NCBI RefSeq assembly: GCF_003977755.1
Contig: NZ_RQWN01000004.1
Coordinates: 310,001 to 374,000 of the forward strand
Reading direction: 5' to 3'
Origin: Haloterrigena salifodinae
GTDB lineage: Archaea; Halobacteriota; Halobacteria; Halobacteriales; Natrialbaceae
DNA length: 64,000 nucleotides
Shown: piece by piece, positions 32,507-41,578 of the stretch
Layout: the number at the start of each line of letters is the position of its first letter
How positions within the stretch are numbered: the first letter of the stretch is position 1
Notes under the pieces: generated by a model
Told to the model about the DNA's origin: nothing
The model's database searches: none
What the model saw: the letters and a program-made list of their open reading frames with translations, nothing else
Program-made: the position numbers and the translations under genes

Positions 32507-33538
32507 CTACCGGAACTGCGGTATCACTTCGTCGGCGAACAGTTCCATCCCGCCGGTGTCGGGGAAGTCGACGAACCAGCACTGGAACTTCGTGACGCCG
32601 GCGTCGATCCGCCGCTGGATTCCTTCGGCACACTCCTCGGGCGTGCCCATGAGGAAGTAGTCGCTGGCGATCTCCTCGGTCGTGATATCGGCCTGATCGA
32701 CGTACTCCTCCTCGAACTGGATCGGAATCATCAGATCGAGCAGGCGCTCGTATTTCTCGGGGTCGCGCGTGCAGATGACGTGGCCGTCCCAAGAGTACTC
32801 GATCTCGTCGGGGTCGCGGCCGACCGTCTCGCAGTGGTCCTCGATGACGTCGATCTTGTGCGCTACGGTCTCTGCCCTCCCGCTGAACACATCGGTGTTC
32901 CAGACGTCGGCGTGTTTGGCGACGAGTTTGAGCGTCACGTCTTCGCCCTGGCCGCCGACGAGGATCGGCGGATGCGGGTCCTGTACGGGACCGGGGTTGC
33001 AGTAGGCGCCGTCGATCTGGTAGCGATCGCCTGCGAAGGAGGCGCCGTCGCCCGAATCGGCGGTCCACATCGCTTTCATCAGCCGGATGCTCTCATCCAA
33101 GCGCATCAGTCGCTCGAAGCCGTCGCGGTACTCCCAGCCGTAGGCCTCGTACTCGGGTTCGTGCCAGCCCGCGCCGAGCCCGAGCTCGAGCCGGCCGTCG
33201 GAGATCACGTCGAACGTCGCCGCCATCTTCGCGACGAGCGCGGGGTTGCGGTAGTCGTTACAGAGGACGAGCGAACCGAGGTTGATCTCGTCGGTGAGCC
33301 CCGCCAGCGCGGACAGCAGCGTCCAGCACTCGTACTCGGCGTGATCGCGGCCGAGCATGATGTGGTCGGGCGCCCACGCGGCGTCGAAGCCCAGTTCCTC
33401 GGCCGTCAGGACGCCCTCCTTCGTGGTCTCCCAGTCGAGTTCCTCGTAGCACGGCGTGTCGCGGTGGGTGGGGTCCGTTCCCGACTCCGGCGCGCCCGCG
33501 AACACCGGTACGTTGAACTCGAAGGTGACGTCGGTCAT
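32507..33538 (-). CDS. LLM-class (F420/flavin-dependent) oxidoreductase
   Basis: A 343-residue luciferase-like TIM-barrel protein. Family features include FDAAWAPDHIML near residue 50, GLGAGWHEPEYEAYG in the middle and a PPILVGGQGEDVTLKLVAKHADVWN segment. In archaea such proteins usually use coenzyme F420. The start lies 3 nt after the stop of L-rhamnonate dehydratase, so they are co-transcribed and probably co-translated. That suggests a redox step in deoxy-sugar-acid breakdown, for example on the dehydratase product; this is inference, as no such role is established to my knowledge. Confidence 0.88.
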   Translation of the reverse strand: MTDVTFEFNVPVFAGAPESGTDPTHRDTPCYEELDWETTKEGVLTAEELGFDAAWAPDHIMLGRDHAEYECWTLLSALAGLTDEINLGSLVLCNDYRNPALVAKMAATFDVISDGRLELGLGAGWHEPEYEAYGWEYRDGFERLMRLDESIRLMKAMWTADSGDGASFAGDRYQIDGAYCNPGPVQDPHPPILVGGQGEDVTLKLVAKHADVWNTDVFSGRAETVAHKIDVIEDHCETVGRDPDEIEYSWDGHVICTRDPEKYERLLDLMIPIQFEEEYVDQADITTEEIASDYFLMGTPEECAEGIQRRIDAGVTKFQCWFVDFPDTGGMELFADEVIPQFR

Positions 33539-33541
33539 GGA

Positions 33542-34747
33542 TCACTCCACGCTGTAGTGCTCGAGGGCCTCGGGGTTGGTCGCCGAGCTCAGGCCGACGG
33601 TCTCGGGGAGCGGAACGGTGCCGCCCTCGGCCTGGGGCGGGTTGGCGTAGATAGCGTCGGCGTAGGTCGACTCCTGCTCGCCCTGGCGCTCCTTGTACCA
33701 CTCCGGAATGGGGAAGTACTCCGCCATCGGCGCGTTGGTCGAGGCGGCGATGAAGTGCAGCGTCGGGTTCGTCCCGGAGTGGGGGATCACCGGCACGTCG
33801 CGGGCGCTGGCCATTGAATCGATCTTCAGCAACTCGGTGAGGCCGCCACAGCGGTGGATGTCGGGCTGGAGGATATCAACGGCCTCGCGCTCGAGCAGTT
33901 CCTTGTGGCCCCAGCGGGTGAACTCGTGTTCGCCGCCGGAGATCGGCACGTTCGAGGCCTCGCGAACCTCGGCGTAGCCGTCGATGTCGTCCGGGATGAC
34001 CGGCTCCTCGACCCACTCCATGTCGTAGCGCTCGAGGCGCTTGAGCATCTTCTTCGCGTAGCGGACGTCCCAGCCCATGTAGGCGTCGCCGGCGATCGCG
34101 ATCTCGTCGCCGACGGCGTCCCGGACCGTCTTCACGATCTGCTCGTTTTCCTTCATCCCCTTGCGGCCCGCTTCTGGCCCGTAGCGAAAGCGCAGCTTCA
34201 TCGCGTCGAAGCCCTGCTCGGCGTAGTTCTGGGCCTCCCGCTCGAGTTTCTCGTGATCGACGGGGTGGAGATTGCTCGCGTAGCAGGGGATCTCGTCGGT
34301 GACCGGGCCGCCCAGCAGTTCGTAAACGGGCTTGTCGGCTTCCTTGCCGGCGATATCCCAGAGTGCGAGGTCGACCGCGCTGATGGCCTCGATGGCCGCC
34401 CCTTTCCGACCGAAGGGAATCGTCGCCCGGTACATCATGTCCCACAGTCGTTCGCGCTCGTGGGGATCCTCGCCGACGACGAGCTTCGAGAGCGTCTCGT
34501 CGACGATCGTCTCGATCGACCCCGTCGCCCAGTTGCCGACGCCGACGCCGGTGATTCCCGCATCCGTCTCGACCTCGACGACGACGTCGCCGACCGGCCC
34601 CATCCACTTCCGGCGGGCCTGCGGATTGTCGCCATCGGCGTTGTTGTACTCGTCGAACTTGCTCATGACGGTGACGAGCGGGAACTCGACGAACTCGCCC
34701 CAAGAATCGGTACTGACCTTCGTGACGGTAATGTTCGTGATCTCCAT
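33542..34747 (-). CDS. L-rhamnonate dehydratase (enolase superfamily)
   Basis: A 401-residue mandelate-racemase-type enolase. Its subgroup signatures match L-rhamnonate dehydratase: KLRFRYGPEAGRKGM, AGDAYMGWD (first metal Asp), WVEEPVIPDDIDGYAEV (second metal Glu), SGGEHEFTRWGH (third metal Glu) and VIPHSGTNPTLHF (catalytic His). It removes water from L-rhamnonate to give 2-keto-3-deoxy-L-rhamnonate in the cytoplasm. It is followed by the LLM oxidoreductase and rhamnose mutarotase, and preceded by the transporter and rhamnosidase on the same strand. ATG 34747 starts the conserved MEITNITVTKV. Related aldonates cannot be excluded as substrates. Confidence 0.9.
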   Translation of the reverse strand: MEITNITVTKVSTDSWGEFVEFPLVTVMSKFDEYNNADGDNPQARRKWMGPVGDVVVEVETDAGITGVGVGNWATGSIETIVDETLSKLVVGEDPHERERLWDMMYRATIPFGRKGAAIEAISAVDLALWDIAGKEADKPVYELLGGPVTDEIPCYASNLHPVDHEKLEREAQNYAEQGFDAMKLRFRYGPEAGRKGMKENEQIVKTVRDAVGDEIAIAGDAYMGWDVRYAKKMLKRLERYDMEWVEEPVIPDDIDGYAEVREASNVPISGGEHEFTRWGHKELLEREAVDILQPDIHRCGGLTELLKIDSMASARDVPVIPHSGTNPTLHFIAASTNAPMAEYFPIPEWYKERQGEQESTYADAIYANPPQAEGGTVPLPETVGLSSATNPEALEHYSVE

Positions 34748-34892
34748 GGTAGTCAAGCCCAAGACTCGTATCGAGATGTGAGAAACAGCCATATAAGTGT
34801 TCGCGATATTGCCCGAACGCCCAACAGCACCGATCGGTCGAACGAAAGGAGGTGGCCTCCCAGCGGACTCGGTCGGCGAACTAGCCGACCGA

Positions 34893-35162
34893 TCATAAGC
34901 GCCCCGCCCGGCGGAGGAGCACGAGACCGACGAGCACGTAGATCGTCCCGCTGATGAGGTTCATGGACGTGGGTCTCCACGGCGCGTCCGACGGCATGTC
35001 GGTAAACAGCGGCGTCACGAGGACGAGAACGCCCATGATCAGGATAATCGCACCCGCGTACAGGTCGATCGGGAGGTCGTACTCGTCGGTTCCGGACGCC
35101 GTCTGCTCCCGCGGGTCGTCGATCGGTTCGTCTTGCGTCTGCGTGAGTGAGTCATCTGACAT
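34893..35162 (-). CDS. Small two-helix membrane protein beside the SSS transporter
   Basis: An 89-residue protein with an acidic N-terminal tail of about 30 residues and two hydrophobic helices (IDLYAGAIILIMGVLVLVTPLF and ISGTIYVLVGLVLL). Its start lies 4 nt after the stop of the SSS symporter, so they are one operon. I do not recognise the family; a small partner subunit of the symporter is a plausible inference. Confidence 0.7.
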   Translation of the reverse strand: MSDDSLTQTQDEPIDDPREQTASGTDEYDLPIDLYAGAIILIMGVLVLVTPLFTDMPSDAPWRPTSMNLISGTIYVLVGLVLLRRAGRL

Positions 35163-35166
35163 GGTG

Positions 35167-36798
35167 TTACGCTTGGAAGATGATGATCGCGGAACCGAGT
35201 AACGCGAACGCGACGCCAATCGTTACGACGGCGATTCGCTTCACTCGCGGGGTCAGAGTGGCTGAATCGCCGGTAAGCGACGATTCGACGAAGTTGGTCG
35301 GCGTTTCGTGCGCTTTCGGGGTCGTCAGGAGGCTAACAGCCACGACGATGCCGATTACGAGGACGAAGGCGTACAGTGAGCGAGAGTACAACGCCTCGTG
35401 TCCGAGCGTGAACCCCATGTAGACGCTGACCGCCAACCCGATCGCGATACCGAGTATCGCACCCGTGCTCGTCGAACCGTCCCAGAGACCACCGACGATC
35501 GCCACGGCGGCGAACGTCGGCATTATCGTCGCGAGAATCGACTGCGCGACGAGGTACATCGAATCCTCCATCGAGAACAGGTACGCGACGCCGATACAGG
35601 CGACCATGAAGACGATCCCCGCGATCCGACCGACCCGAACGTAGTGGGACGGCTTTCGGTCCGACGCCACGTAGCGACGGTAGATCCGTTCCGTGAACAG
35701 CGTCTGGAAGTTGTTGAGTTGCGAGTCGACGCTCGAGAGGACGCCCGCGATCAGGCCGACGACGACGACGCCGTACAGACCCGGTGGCATGACGTCGCTG
35801 ATGAGCATCGGCATCGCGTGATCCGCGACCTCGAGGTTCGGGTAGAGGACGGCGGCGACGAGCCCCGGGACGAGGATGAAAAGCGGGACGAGGATCGCGT
35901 ACCAGATGCTCGTGTACAGGTAGCCGACCTGCGCGGATTCCGGATCTTCGGCGGAGAGCGGGCGCTGGAGGACCTGCGATTCGGCGCTCCAGTAGGAGAT
36001 CGCCGACGCGAGAAAGCCGAAGTACAGCAAGAACACCGCAATCGGGCCGCCGACCGGGAATTCGGCTGCCAGCGGGTGATCCGACGGCGTCATCGACGCC
36101 TGATGCGTCGCCAGACCATCGATCAGGCCGGAGATGCCCCCCACCATGTACAGCGAAACCGGGAGCAAGAGGATCAGCGGAACGAACATGAGGACGAACT
36201 GGATGGTGTCCGAGCCGGCGACGGCGCCGAACCCGCCGAGAATCGTATAGGCCGTTCCGACGACGATGATCACGCCCATCGAGAGCCAGAGATTCCATCC
36301 GAGGAGCGTGTTCAGAACGAGCGAGCCAGCGTAGATGTACAGCCCCATGTTGACGAACATCCAGACGAACGTCCAGATGAAGTCGTACGCATCGCCGACC
36401 GGTCTCGAGAAGCGTCGCGTGAGCCACTCGCCCAGTGAGAACGCCTGTATCTGCCTGATGAACGGAATGATCGCGATGGTCGCGAGGACGATAGCGATCG
36501 CGTTCGTAATAGGGCCCAGCAAGACGATGATCCCGTACGCGTACGCGAACCCGGCGAGTCCGAGGAAGTCGTTCGCGTTCAGATTGGTCGCGACGGTCGA
36601 GAACGCCTGTACCGATGGCGGAAGCGACCGGTCCGCGAGGAACGTGCTCGCGGAGTCAGCGGTGTTCCGACGCATGTACGCGCCGAACACGACCAACCCG
36701 ACGATGAACACGCAGATAGCGATCCATTCGGTCAGGACGAGCGTCTGTCCGCCGATACCCTGGAGCGGAGAGGGGCGTGCAGTGGTAAGTGCAATCAT
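35167..36798 (-). CDS. Sodium:solute symporter (SSS family)
   Basis: A 543-residue sodium/solute symporter with about thirteen to fourteen helices. SSS landmarks are present: SLPPSVQAFSTVATNLNANDFLGLAGFAYAYG early, FSLGEWLTRRFSRPVGD, GGFGAVAGSDTIQF, and SSVDSQLNNF in helix 9. Substrates of the family include sugars, sugar acids and carboxylates. Location between the GH78 rhamnosidase and rhamnonate dehydratase suggests rhamnose or a rhamnose-containing product. ATG 36798 is preferred over a GTG three codons upstream. Confidence 0.9.
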   Translation of the reverse strand: MIALTTARPSPLQGIGGQTLVLTEWIAICVFIVGLVVFGAYMRRNTADSASTFLADRSLPPSVQAFSTVATNLNANDFLGLAGFAYAYGIIVLLGPITNAIAIVLATIAIIPFIRQIQAFSLGEWLTRRFSRPVGDAYDFIWTFVWMFVNMGLYIYAGSLVLNTLLGWNLWLSMGVIIVVGTAYTILGGFGAVAGSDTIQFVLMFVPLILLLPVSLYMVGGISGLIDGLATHQASMTPSDHPLAAEFPVGGPIAVFLLYFGFLASAISYWSAESQVLQRPLSAEDPESAQVGYLYTSIWYAILVPLFILVPGLVAAVLYPNLEVADHAMPMLISDVMPPGLYGVVVVGLIAGVLSSVDSQLNNFQTLFTERIYRRYVASDRKPSHYVRVGRIAGIVFMVACIGVAYLFSMEDSMYLVAQSILATIMPTFAAVAIVGGLWDGSTSTGAILGIAIGLAVSVYMGFTLGHEALYSRSLYAFVLVIGIVVAVSLLTTPKAHETPTNFVESSLTGDSATLTPRVKRIAVVTIGVAFALLGSAIIIFQA

Positions 36799-36915
36799 TG
36801 CACACACCGACGATCGATGCGCGTTGCATTAAATATTTGTATTAATAGTTAATAATAAGTGTGATCGCACGCTAGAAGATCGCTCGGAAGTTCGCGCCGC
36901 AGTGACGAGTCGGCG

Positions 36916-39900
36916 CTAGCGAACCGCGAACTCGTACGTGCCGGATCCGAGTTCGACGACGAGGGCATCACCGTCTTCGCGAACCGACTCGATTCCCGCG
37001 GTCTCCTCGGAGGATAGCGACGATCCAGACTCGGCCATGTCGGCCTCGGCGGCGTCCGGCAAGCGAACGGTCGCGTTCGTGTTCCAGGGAATGGTGACGG
37101 ACAGCTCGTACGACCCGGCGTCGGCATCGCGGCGCCACTCGGTCGCTAACTCGCCGTTGCGCGTCTCGAGACTGGCGGTGACCCACGAGAGATCGTCGAC
37201 GAGCGCGGGAGCGACGGTCACGCGGTCGGTGACGGGACGGTCGCCGATCCGAATGCCCGCGAGTACTTCGTAGAAGAACTCCGAGACGTGGGTGAACGGC
37301 GAGTGATTGAAGGAGTTCATCCCGTCGCCGACGCGGTCGTCGCTGTCCCAGCGTTCCCACATGGTCGTCGCCCCGTTACGAGCCATATACACCCATCCGG
37401 GTCGGTCGGGCTGACTGACGACGTCGTACGCGACGTCCGCGTGACCGTGTGCGGCGAGCGTGTGGAGGAGCGGCCTGGTCCCGAGGAATCCCGTTTTGAG
37501 CGTACAATCGTCGGCTTCGACTTTCTCGACGAGGTTGGCCACCACCGACTCGACCCTCGAGTCGGGAACCAGACCGAGAAAGAGCGGAACCGCGTACGAC
37601 GACTGGGTTTCCGGCCCGTACGCGTCCTCGTCGACATCGAAGAATCGCTCGTTGAACGCGTCCGCGATCCGATCGGCGCGATTTCGATACGCTTCCGCGT
37701 CCGCATCGTTCTCCAAGACGGCGGCGATCTTCGCGAACGTATCCGTGACCTGGTAGAGGAACGCCGTGTTGTACAGGTCGTGTGGGAGTCCGCGTCGGTC
37801 GTCCACGTTCTCGAAGGCGAGCCAGTCGCCGAACTTCCCGTAGTCGTCCGTCAGAATGCCGTCCTCCGCGACCGAGAGCCAGTACTCGACGTATTCTCGC
37901 ATCCCTTCGTACTGCTCCCGAAGGAGGCGCTCGTTCCCGTCGTGGCGGTAGAGATACCAGGGGATCATCACCCTCGTAATCGACCACGTCGGATCAGCGG
38001 GATCCTCGCTCGCCTTGTTCGGAATCACGTCCGGAACGTAGCCCATCTCCGAGGCGACGTCGTCGTGATCGCGGGCCCACTTCTCGTCGAACCGGGCGGC
38101 GTCGAAGTTGAACAGAAGCGACCGCGTGGAGATGTGAGCGTCGCCCGTCCACCCGAACCGTTCGTCGCGCTGGGGACAGTCCTCGGGAACGGAGTGCGTG
38201 TTGCCGCGAAGCCCCCACACGGCGTTGTGTTGGACCCGATCGAGATCCTCGTTAGAACACGAAAAGGTTCCCCGACGGTCCATCGCGGTGTGGACGACCT
38301 TCGCCGTGACGAGTTCCGGATCGAACTTGCCCGGATAGCCCGTGATCTGTGCGTACCGGAAGCCGTGGTAGGTGAATCGCGGCTCGTACCGCTCTCCCTC
38401 GGCGCCGGCGGCAACGTAGACGTCCGTCGCGTCCGCGCTCCGAAGGTCGGTCGTCGACAGCTCCCCGTCTTCGGTGAGTCGTTCGGCGTGGCGAAGGATG
38501 ATCTCGTCACCCTCGTCCGGATCCCGGATCTCGATCTCGAGCCAGCCGGTCAGGTTCTGGCCGAAGTCGAGGATCGGGCCGTCCGGGTGCTCGTGAACCT
38601 CCGCCACGTCGAGCGTTTCGACGACGCGCATCGGTTCGACGCGCTGCGGTCGAAGCACCCCGCCGGGATCGGCGACGACGGATGCGGGATCCCAGTCCCC
38701 GTCGTCGAACCCGGGCGAACGCCACCCGTCCTCGGACAGTCGGGCGTCGAACAGTTCGCCGTCGTAGATATCGTTCTCCCGGATCGGACTCGCCGTCGCC
38801 CGCCAGTCACCGTCGGTCGCGATCGTCCGCGTCGAACCATCTTCGAACGTCGCAGTCAGTACGAGGCGGGCGCGCGGAGAGCCGTCGGGAACCCAGTAGG
38901 CACCTCCCTTCGAGAACCAGCCTCGACCGAGCCACACGCCGATCGCGTTCTCGCCGACCGCGACCCGATCGGTCAGATCGTAACTCGAGTAGCAGACGCG
39001 CTTCTCGTAGTCCGTCCAAGCGGGATTCAGCCGGTGATCGCAGACCCGTTCGCCGTTGACGTGGAGTTCGCCGTAGCCGACGGCGGCGAGGTGGGCGCGG
39101 ACCGATTCGACCGGTTCCTCGATAGCGAACTCCGTCCGCAGCAGCGGCGACGTCGCCGCGAGTTCGGACTCGACGCGCCCGTTCGCGAAGTGATCGCGGC
39201 CCCACGCGTCGGTTTCGACGGACGACGAGGCCTCGACCGGTCGTCCGCGAGCCAGGTTTTCGTCCCCGTTTCGCACCTCGAGCGCCGCCAACGCGAAACA
39301 CTGCCAGGCGTCGACGCGTTCGGTCCGCCGACCCGCACTCTGGGCGTGAGACGACTCCTCGGCGAGCGGTTCGAACGCGAAGCGGTCCGTCGCGGTGACC
39401 CGCACGTACCGACCGTCGACCTCGAATCCGTCGTGCGTGCGGACGGGTTCCGTCTCCTCAGGGACGCCGTCCGGGGGCTCGCCGTCGGCTTCGTCGGACG
39501 CGTCGACCTCGAGGACGGTCGTCGGGGATTCGAATCGCGGGTCGTCCGCGACCTCGATCCGATAGGCGTTCGGAAAGCCGAAGCCGTCGAGCGGGTTGTC
39601 GAACCAGGATCTCGTGACCGCCACGTCGTCTGGCGTTCGAACGACGGTGACCGGCGACGACGGGTGAAGATCGACGGCCGTGATCCGTCGGCTGGAGCCG
39701 AGGTCCACCTGGACCCACTCTTCGACCGATTCGTCCGCGCTCCGCCACCGGCTTCGCCACCCGTTGGTGTCTCCCGCTCCCGGCTGGTGGGTTATCCATT
39801 CGCCGCACCACCGCTCGGGGCGCAGCGCCGTGACGAAAGCGGACAGGTCCGCCCAATCGGTTTCACCCTCGTCGGTCCAGAGTTTCACCGACCAGTGATA

Positions 39901-40185
39901 CCGCGTGTCGGAACCGAGGTCGGGACCGTCGTACGGAACGTTCGTCGACAGCGACGATTCGACGCGGCCGGAGTCCCAGAGCGAGCCCTGACCGGAGCCG
40001 ACCGCACTCCTGTCGTGACCGATTACGATCCGATACGCCGTCTGGCGAGTTCCGCGAGCATCGGTCGAAACGCGCCATGAGAATCGAGGCGGTTCCGTCG
40101 GGTCGACGTTCGTCGGGGCCGGTTCGTACTCGACTCGAAGGTCCGTCGGGCGACGGTCACCCGCGGTATCGGCTACCGAAGACAT
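36916..40185 (-). CDS. GH78 alpha-L-rhamnosidase
   Basis: A 1089-residue glycoside hydrolase that releases terminal alpha-L-rhamnose. Order: N-terminal beta domain, a carbohydrate-binding-like insertion (residues about 130-330), bacterial-rhamnosidase domains, the (alpha/alpha)6 catalytic barrel and a C-terminal beta domain. The GH78 signature DCPQRDERFGWTGD (general acid Asp in this segment) is near residue 665, and TTMWERWD (catalytic Glu) near residue 940. No signal peptide, so it acts on imported oligosaccharides. It is first in line with the SSS and rhamnonate genes on the minus strand. The large insertion about residues 130-330 exceeds many GH78 proteins. Confidence 0.93.
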   Translation of the reverse strand: MSSVADTAGDRRPTDLRVEYEPAPTNVDPTEPPRFSWRVSTDARGTRQTAYRIVIGHDRSAVGSGQGSLWDSGRVESSLSTNVPYDGPDLGSDTRYHWSVKLWTDEGETDWADLSAFVTALRPERWCGEWITHQPGAGDTNGWRSRWRSADESVEEWVQVDLGSSRRITAVDLHPSSPVTVVRTPDDVAVTRSWFDNPLDGFGFPNAYRIEVADDPRFESPTTVLEVDASDEADGEPPDGVPEETEPVRTHDGFEVDGRYVRVTATDRFAFEPLAEESSHAQSAGRRTERVDAWQCFALAALEVRNGDENLARGRPVEASSSVETDAWGRDHFANGRVESELAATSPLLRTEFAIEEPVESVRAHLAAVGYGELHVNGERVCDHRLNPAWTDYEKRVCYSSYDLTDRVAVGENAIGVWLGRGWFSKGGAYWVPDGSPRARLVLTATFEDGSTRTIATDGDWRATASPIRENDIYDGELFDARLSEDGWRSPGFDDGDWDPASVVADPGGVLRPQRVEPMRVVETLDVAEVHEHPDGPILDFGQNLTGWLEIEIRDPDEGDEIILRHAERLTEDGELSTTDLRSADATDVYVAAGAEGERYEPRFTYHGFRYAQITGYPGKFDPELVTAKVVHTAMDRRGTFSCSNEDLDRVQHNAVWGLRGNTHSVPEDCPQRDERFGWTGDAHISTRSLLFNFDAARFDEKWARDHDDVASEMGYVPDVIPNKASEDPADPTWSITRVMIPWYLYRHDGNERLLREQYEGMREYVEYWLSVAEDGILTDDYGKFGDWLAFENVDDRRGLPHDLYNTAFLYQVTDTFAKIAAVLENDADAEAYRNRADRIADAFNERFFDVDEDAYGPETQSSYAVPLFLGLVPDSRVESVVANLVEKVEADDCTLKTGFLGTRPLLHTLAAHGHADVAYDVVSQPDRPGWVYMARNGATTMWERWDSDDRVGDGMNSFNHSPFTHVSEFFYEVLAGIRIGDRPVTDRVTVAPALVDDLSWVTASLETRNGELATEWRRDADAGSYELSVTIPWNTNATVRLPDAAEADMAESGSSLSSEETAGIESVREDGDALVVELGSGTYEFAVR

Positions 40186-40342
40186 GGCTCCGATGTCACC
40201 GGTTCCGCCCGTAAATGTTTGCCCGAACCCTCAAGAGACGGCGGTATAGCGTGACAGTTCCACGCGTTCGTAATCGAGGGGGAACGGTGAGTCGGCTGGT
40301 ACCGCCCGCAATCAGTCGACGGCCGGTCGATTGCACCTAAAG

Positions 40343-40351
40343 TTATATATG
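40343..40351 (+). promoter_or_regulatory. TATA box of the zinc alcohol dehydrogenase gene
   Basis: TTATATATG lies about 50-58 nt before the ATG at 40401, predicting a 5' leader of about 25 nt with GAGGTAA as a ribosome-binding site. Just downstream lies GTGAGAGTCCCCCAC, a weak dyad. Confidence 0.45.
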
Positions 40352-40400
40352 TGAGAGTCCCCCACGTATTGATAGCTCGACCAGAGCGAGGTAACCCTAG

Positions 40401-41435
40401 ATGAAGGCCATAGTACATACCGGTCCCAGAGCCATCGAGATTCGCGAGCGCGAGAAGGCCGTCCCCGACGACGACGAGGTGCTCGTTCGTGTTCACTCAG
40501 CGGGCCTCTGTGGTAGCGACGCCCACGCGTACAAGTACGAGGACGGCTACGAGTGGATTCCGATTCCCCGGACCATGGGCCACGAGTACTCCGGCGAGGT
40601 CGTCGAAGTCGGCGACGACGTCACCGACTTCGCGGTCGGCGACCACGTCGTCGAGGAGCCGATCCACGACTGCGGCTCGTGTTTTCAGTGCAAGAACGGC
40701 CAACCCAACGTCTGCCAGAACTTCGAGATCACGGGCATGCACAACGACGGCGCGTACACGGAGTACACGACGGTCCGGCCGCGCGATCTGCACCAGATCC
40801 CCGAGGACGTGCCGCTCGGCCACGCGAGCATCACCGAGCCGCTCAGTATCGCGACACGGGCGGTATTCGATCAGTCCGCGGTGACGCCGGGCGATACCGT
40901 CCTCGTCGAAGGACCCGGCCCGATCGGCGTGCTCGTCGCGGCCGTCGCGGACTCGCTGGGCGCCGACGTCGTCGTCTCGGGACTGGGCAAGGACACCGCG
41001 TACCGGCTGCCGCTGGTCGAAGACCTCGGGATCGAGACGATCGATGTCGAGGCGACCGATCTCGAAGCGATCGTCGACGAGCGGACCGACGGCGTCGGCT
41101 TCGACGCGGTGTTCGATACGACTGGCCACTCGAGCGGCGTCGAGATGGCCATCGACCACGTCCGGAAGGGCGGACAGGTCGTCGTCGTCGGCCTCCCCGG
41201 CTCACCCAGCGAAGTGTTCATGACGCCAGTCGTCCGCGGCGAGGTCGACGTGAACACCTCCTACGGTTCGACCTGGCGGAACTTCGAACAGGCCATTCGA
41301 CTCCTCTCGGCCGGCGCGATCGACGCCGACGCGATCATCGATCGCTCGTACAGCGTCGACGAGCCGACCGCCGCGTTCGAGGCGTTCCTCGAGTCCGAAA
41401 CCTGCAAGCCGGTCTTCTCGTTTGCGGACCACTGA
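40401..41435 (+). CDS. Zinc-dependent medium-chain alcohol/sugar dehydrogenase
   Basis: A 344-residue MDR dehydrogenase. Catalytic zinc ligands are Cys37 in LCGSD and the GHE motif (GHEYSGEV, about residues 60-67); structural zinc cysteines form CGSCFQCKNGQPNVC; the Rossmann motif is GPGPIGVLVAA. Relatives oxidise sorbitol, threonine and deoxy-sugar acids. In this locus it could oxidise L-rhamnose or 2-keto-3-deoxy-L-rhamnonate, both needed and otherwise unassigned steps. The adjoining plus-strand genes (GH97 and lactonase) follow. Confidence 0.88.
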   Translation: MKAIVHTGPRAIEIREREKAVPDDDEVLVRVHSAGLCGSDAHAYKYEDGYEWIPIPRTMGHEYSGEVVEVGDDVTDFAVGDHVVEEPIHDCGSCFQCKNGQPNVCQNFEITGMHNDGAYTEYTTVRPRDLHQIPEDVPLGHASITEPLSIATRAVFDQSAVTPGDTVLVEGPGPIGVLVAAVADSLGADVVVSGLGKDTAYRLPLVEDLGIETIDVEATDLEAIVDERTDGVGFDAVFDTTGHSSGVEMAIDHVRKGGQVVVVGLPGSPSEVFMTPVVRGEVDVNTSYGSTWRNFEQAIRLLSAGAIDADAIIDRSYSVDEPTAAFEAFLESETCKPVFSFADH

Positions 41436-41578
41436 GCGATCGACCCCCACTACAGGTGCGCCCGCTCGCCGGTCGCATCACCCATCATCGACGGCGTCCG
41501 ACCGGGGTGGCGGCACAGTCCTTGCGTCTACGACACACAAGTCGATTCTTTGATGTTCGTGACTCGCGGACGGTGTGT

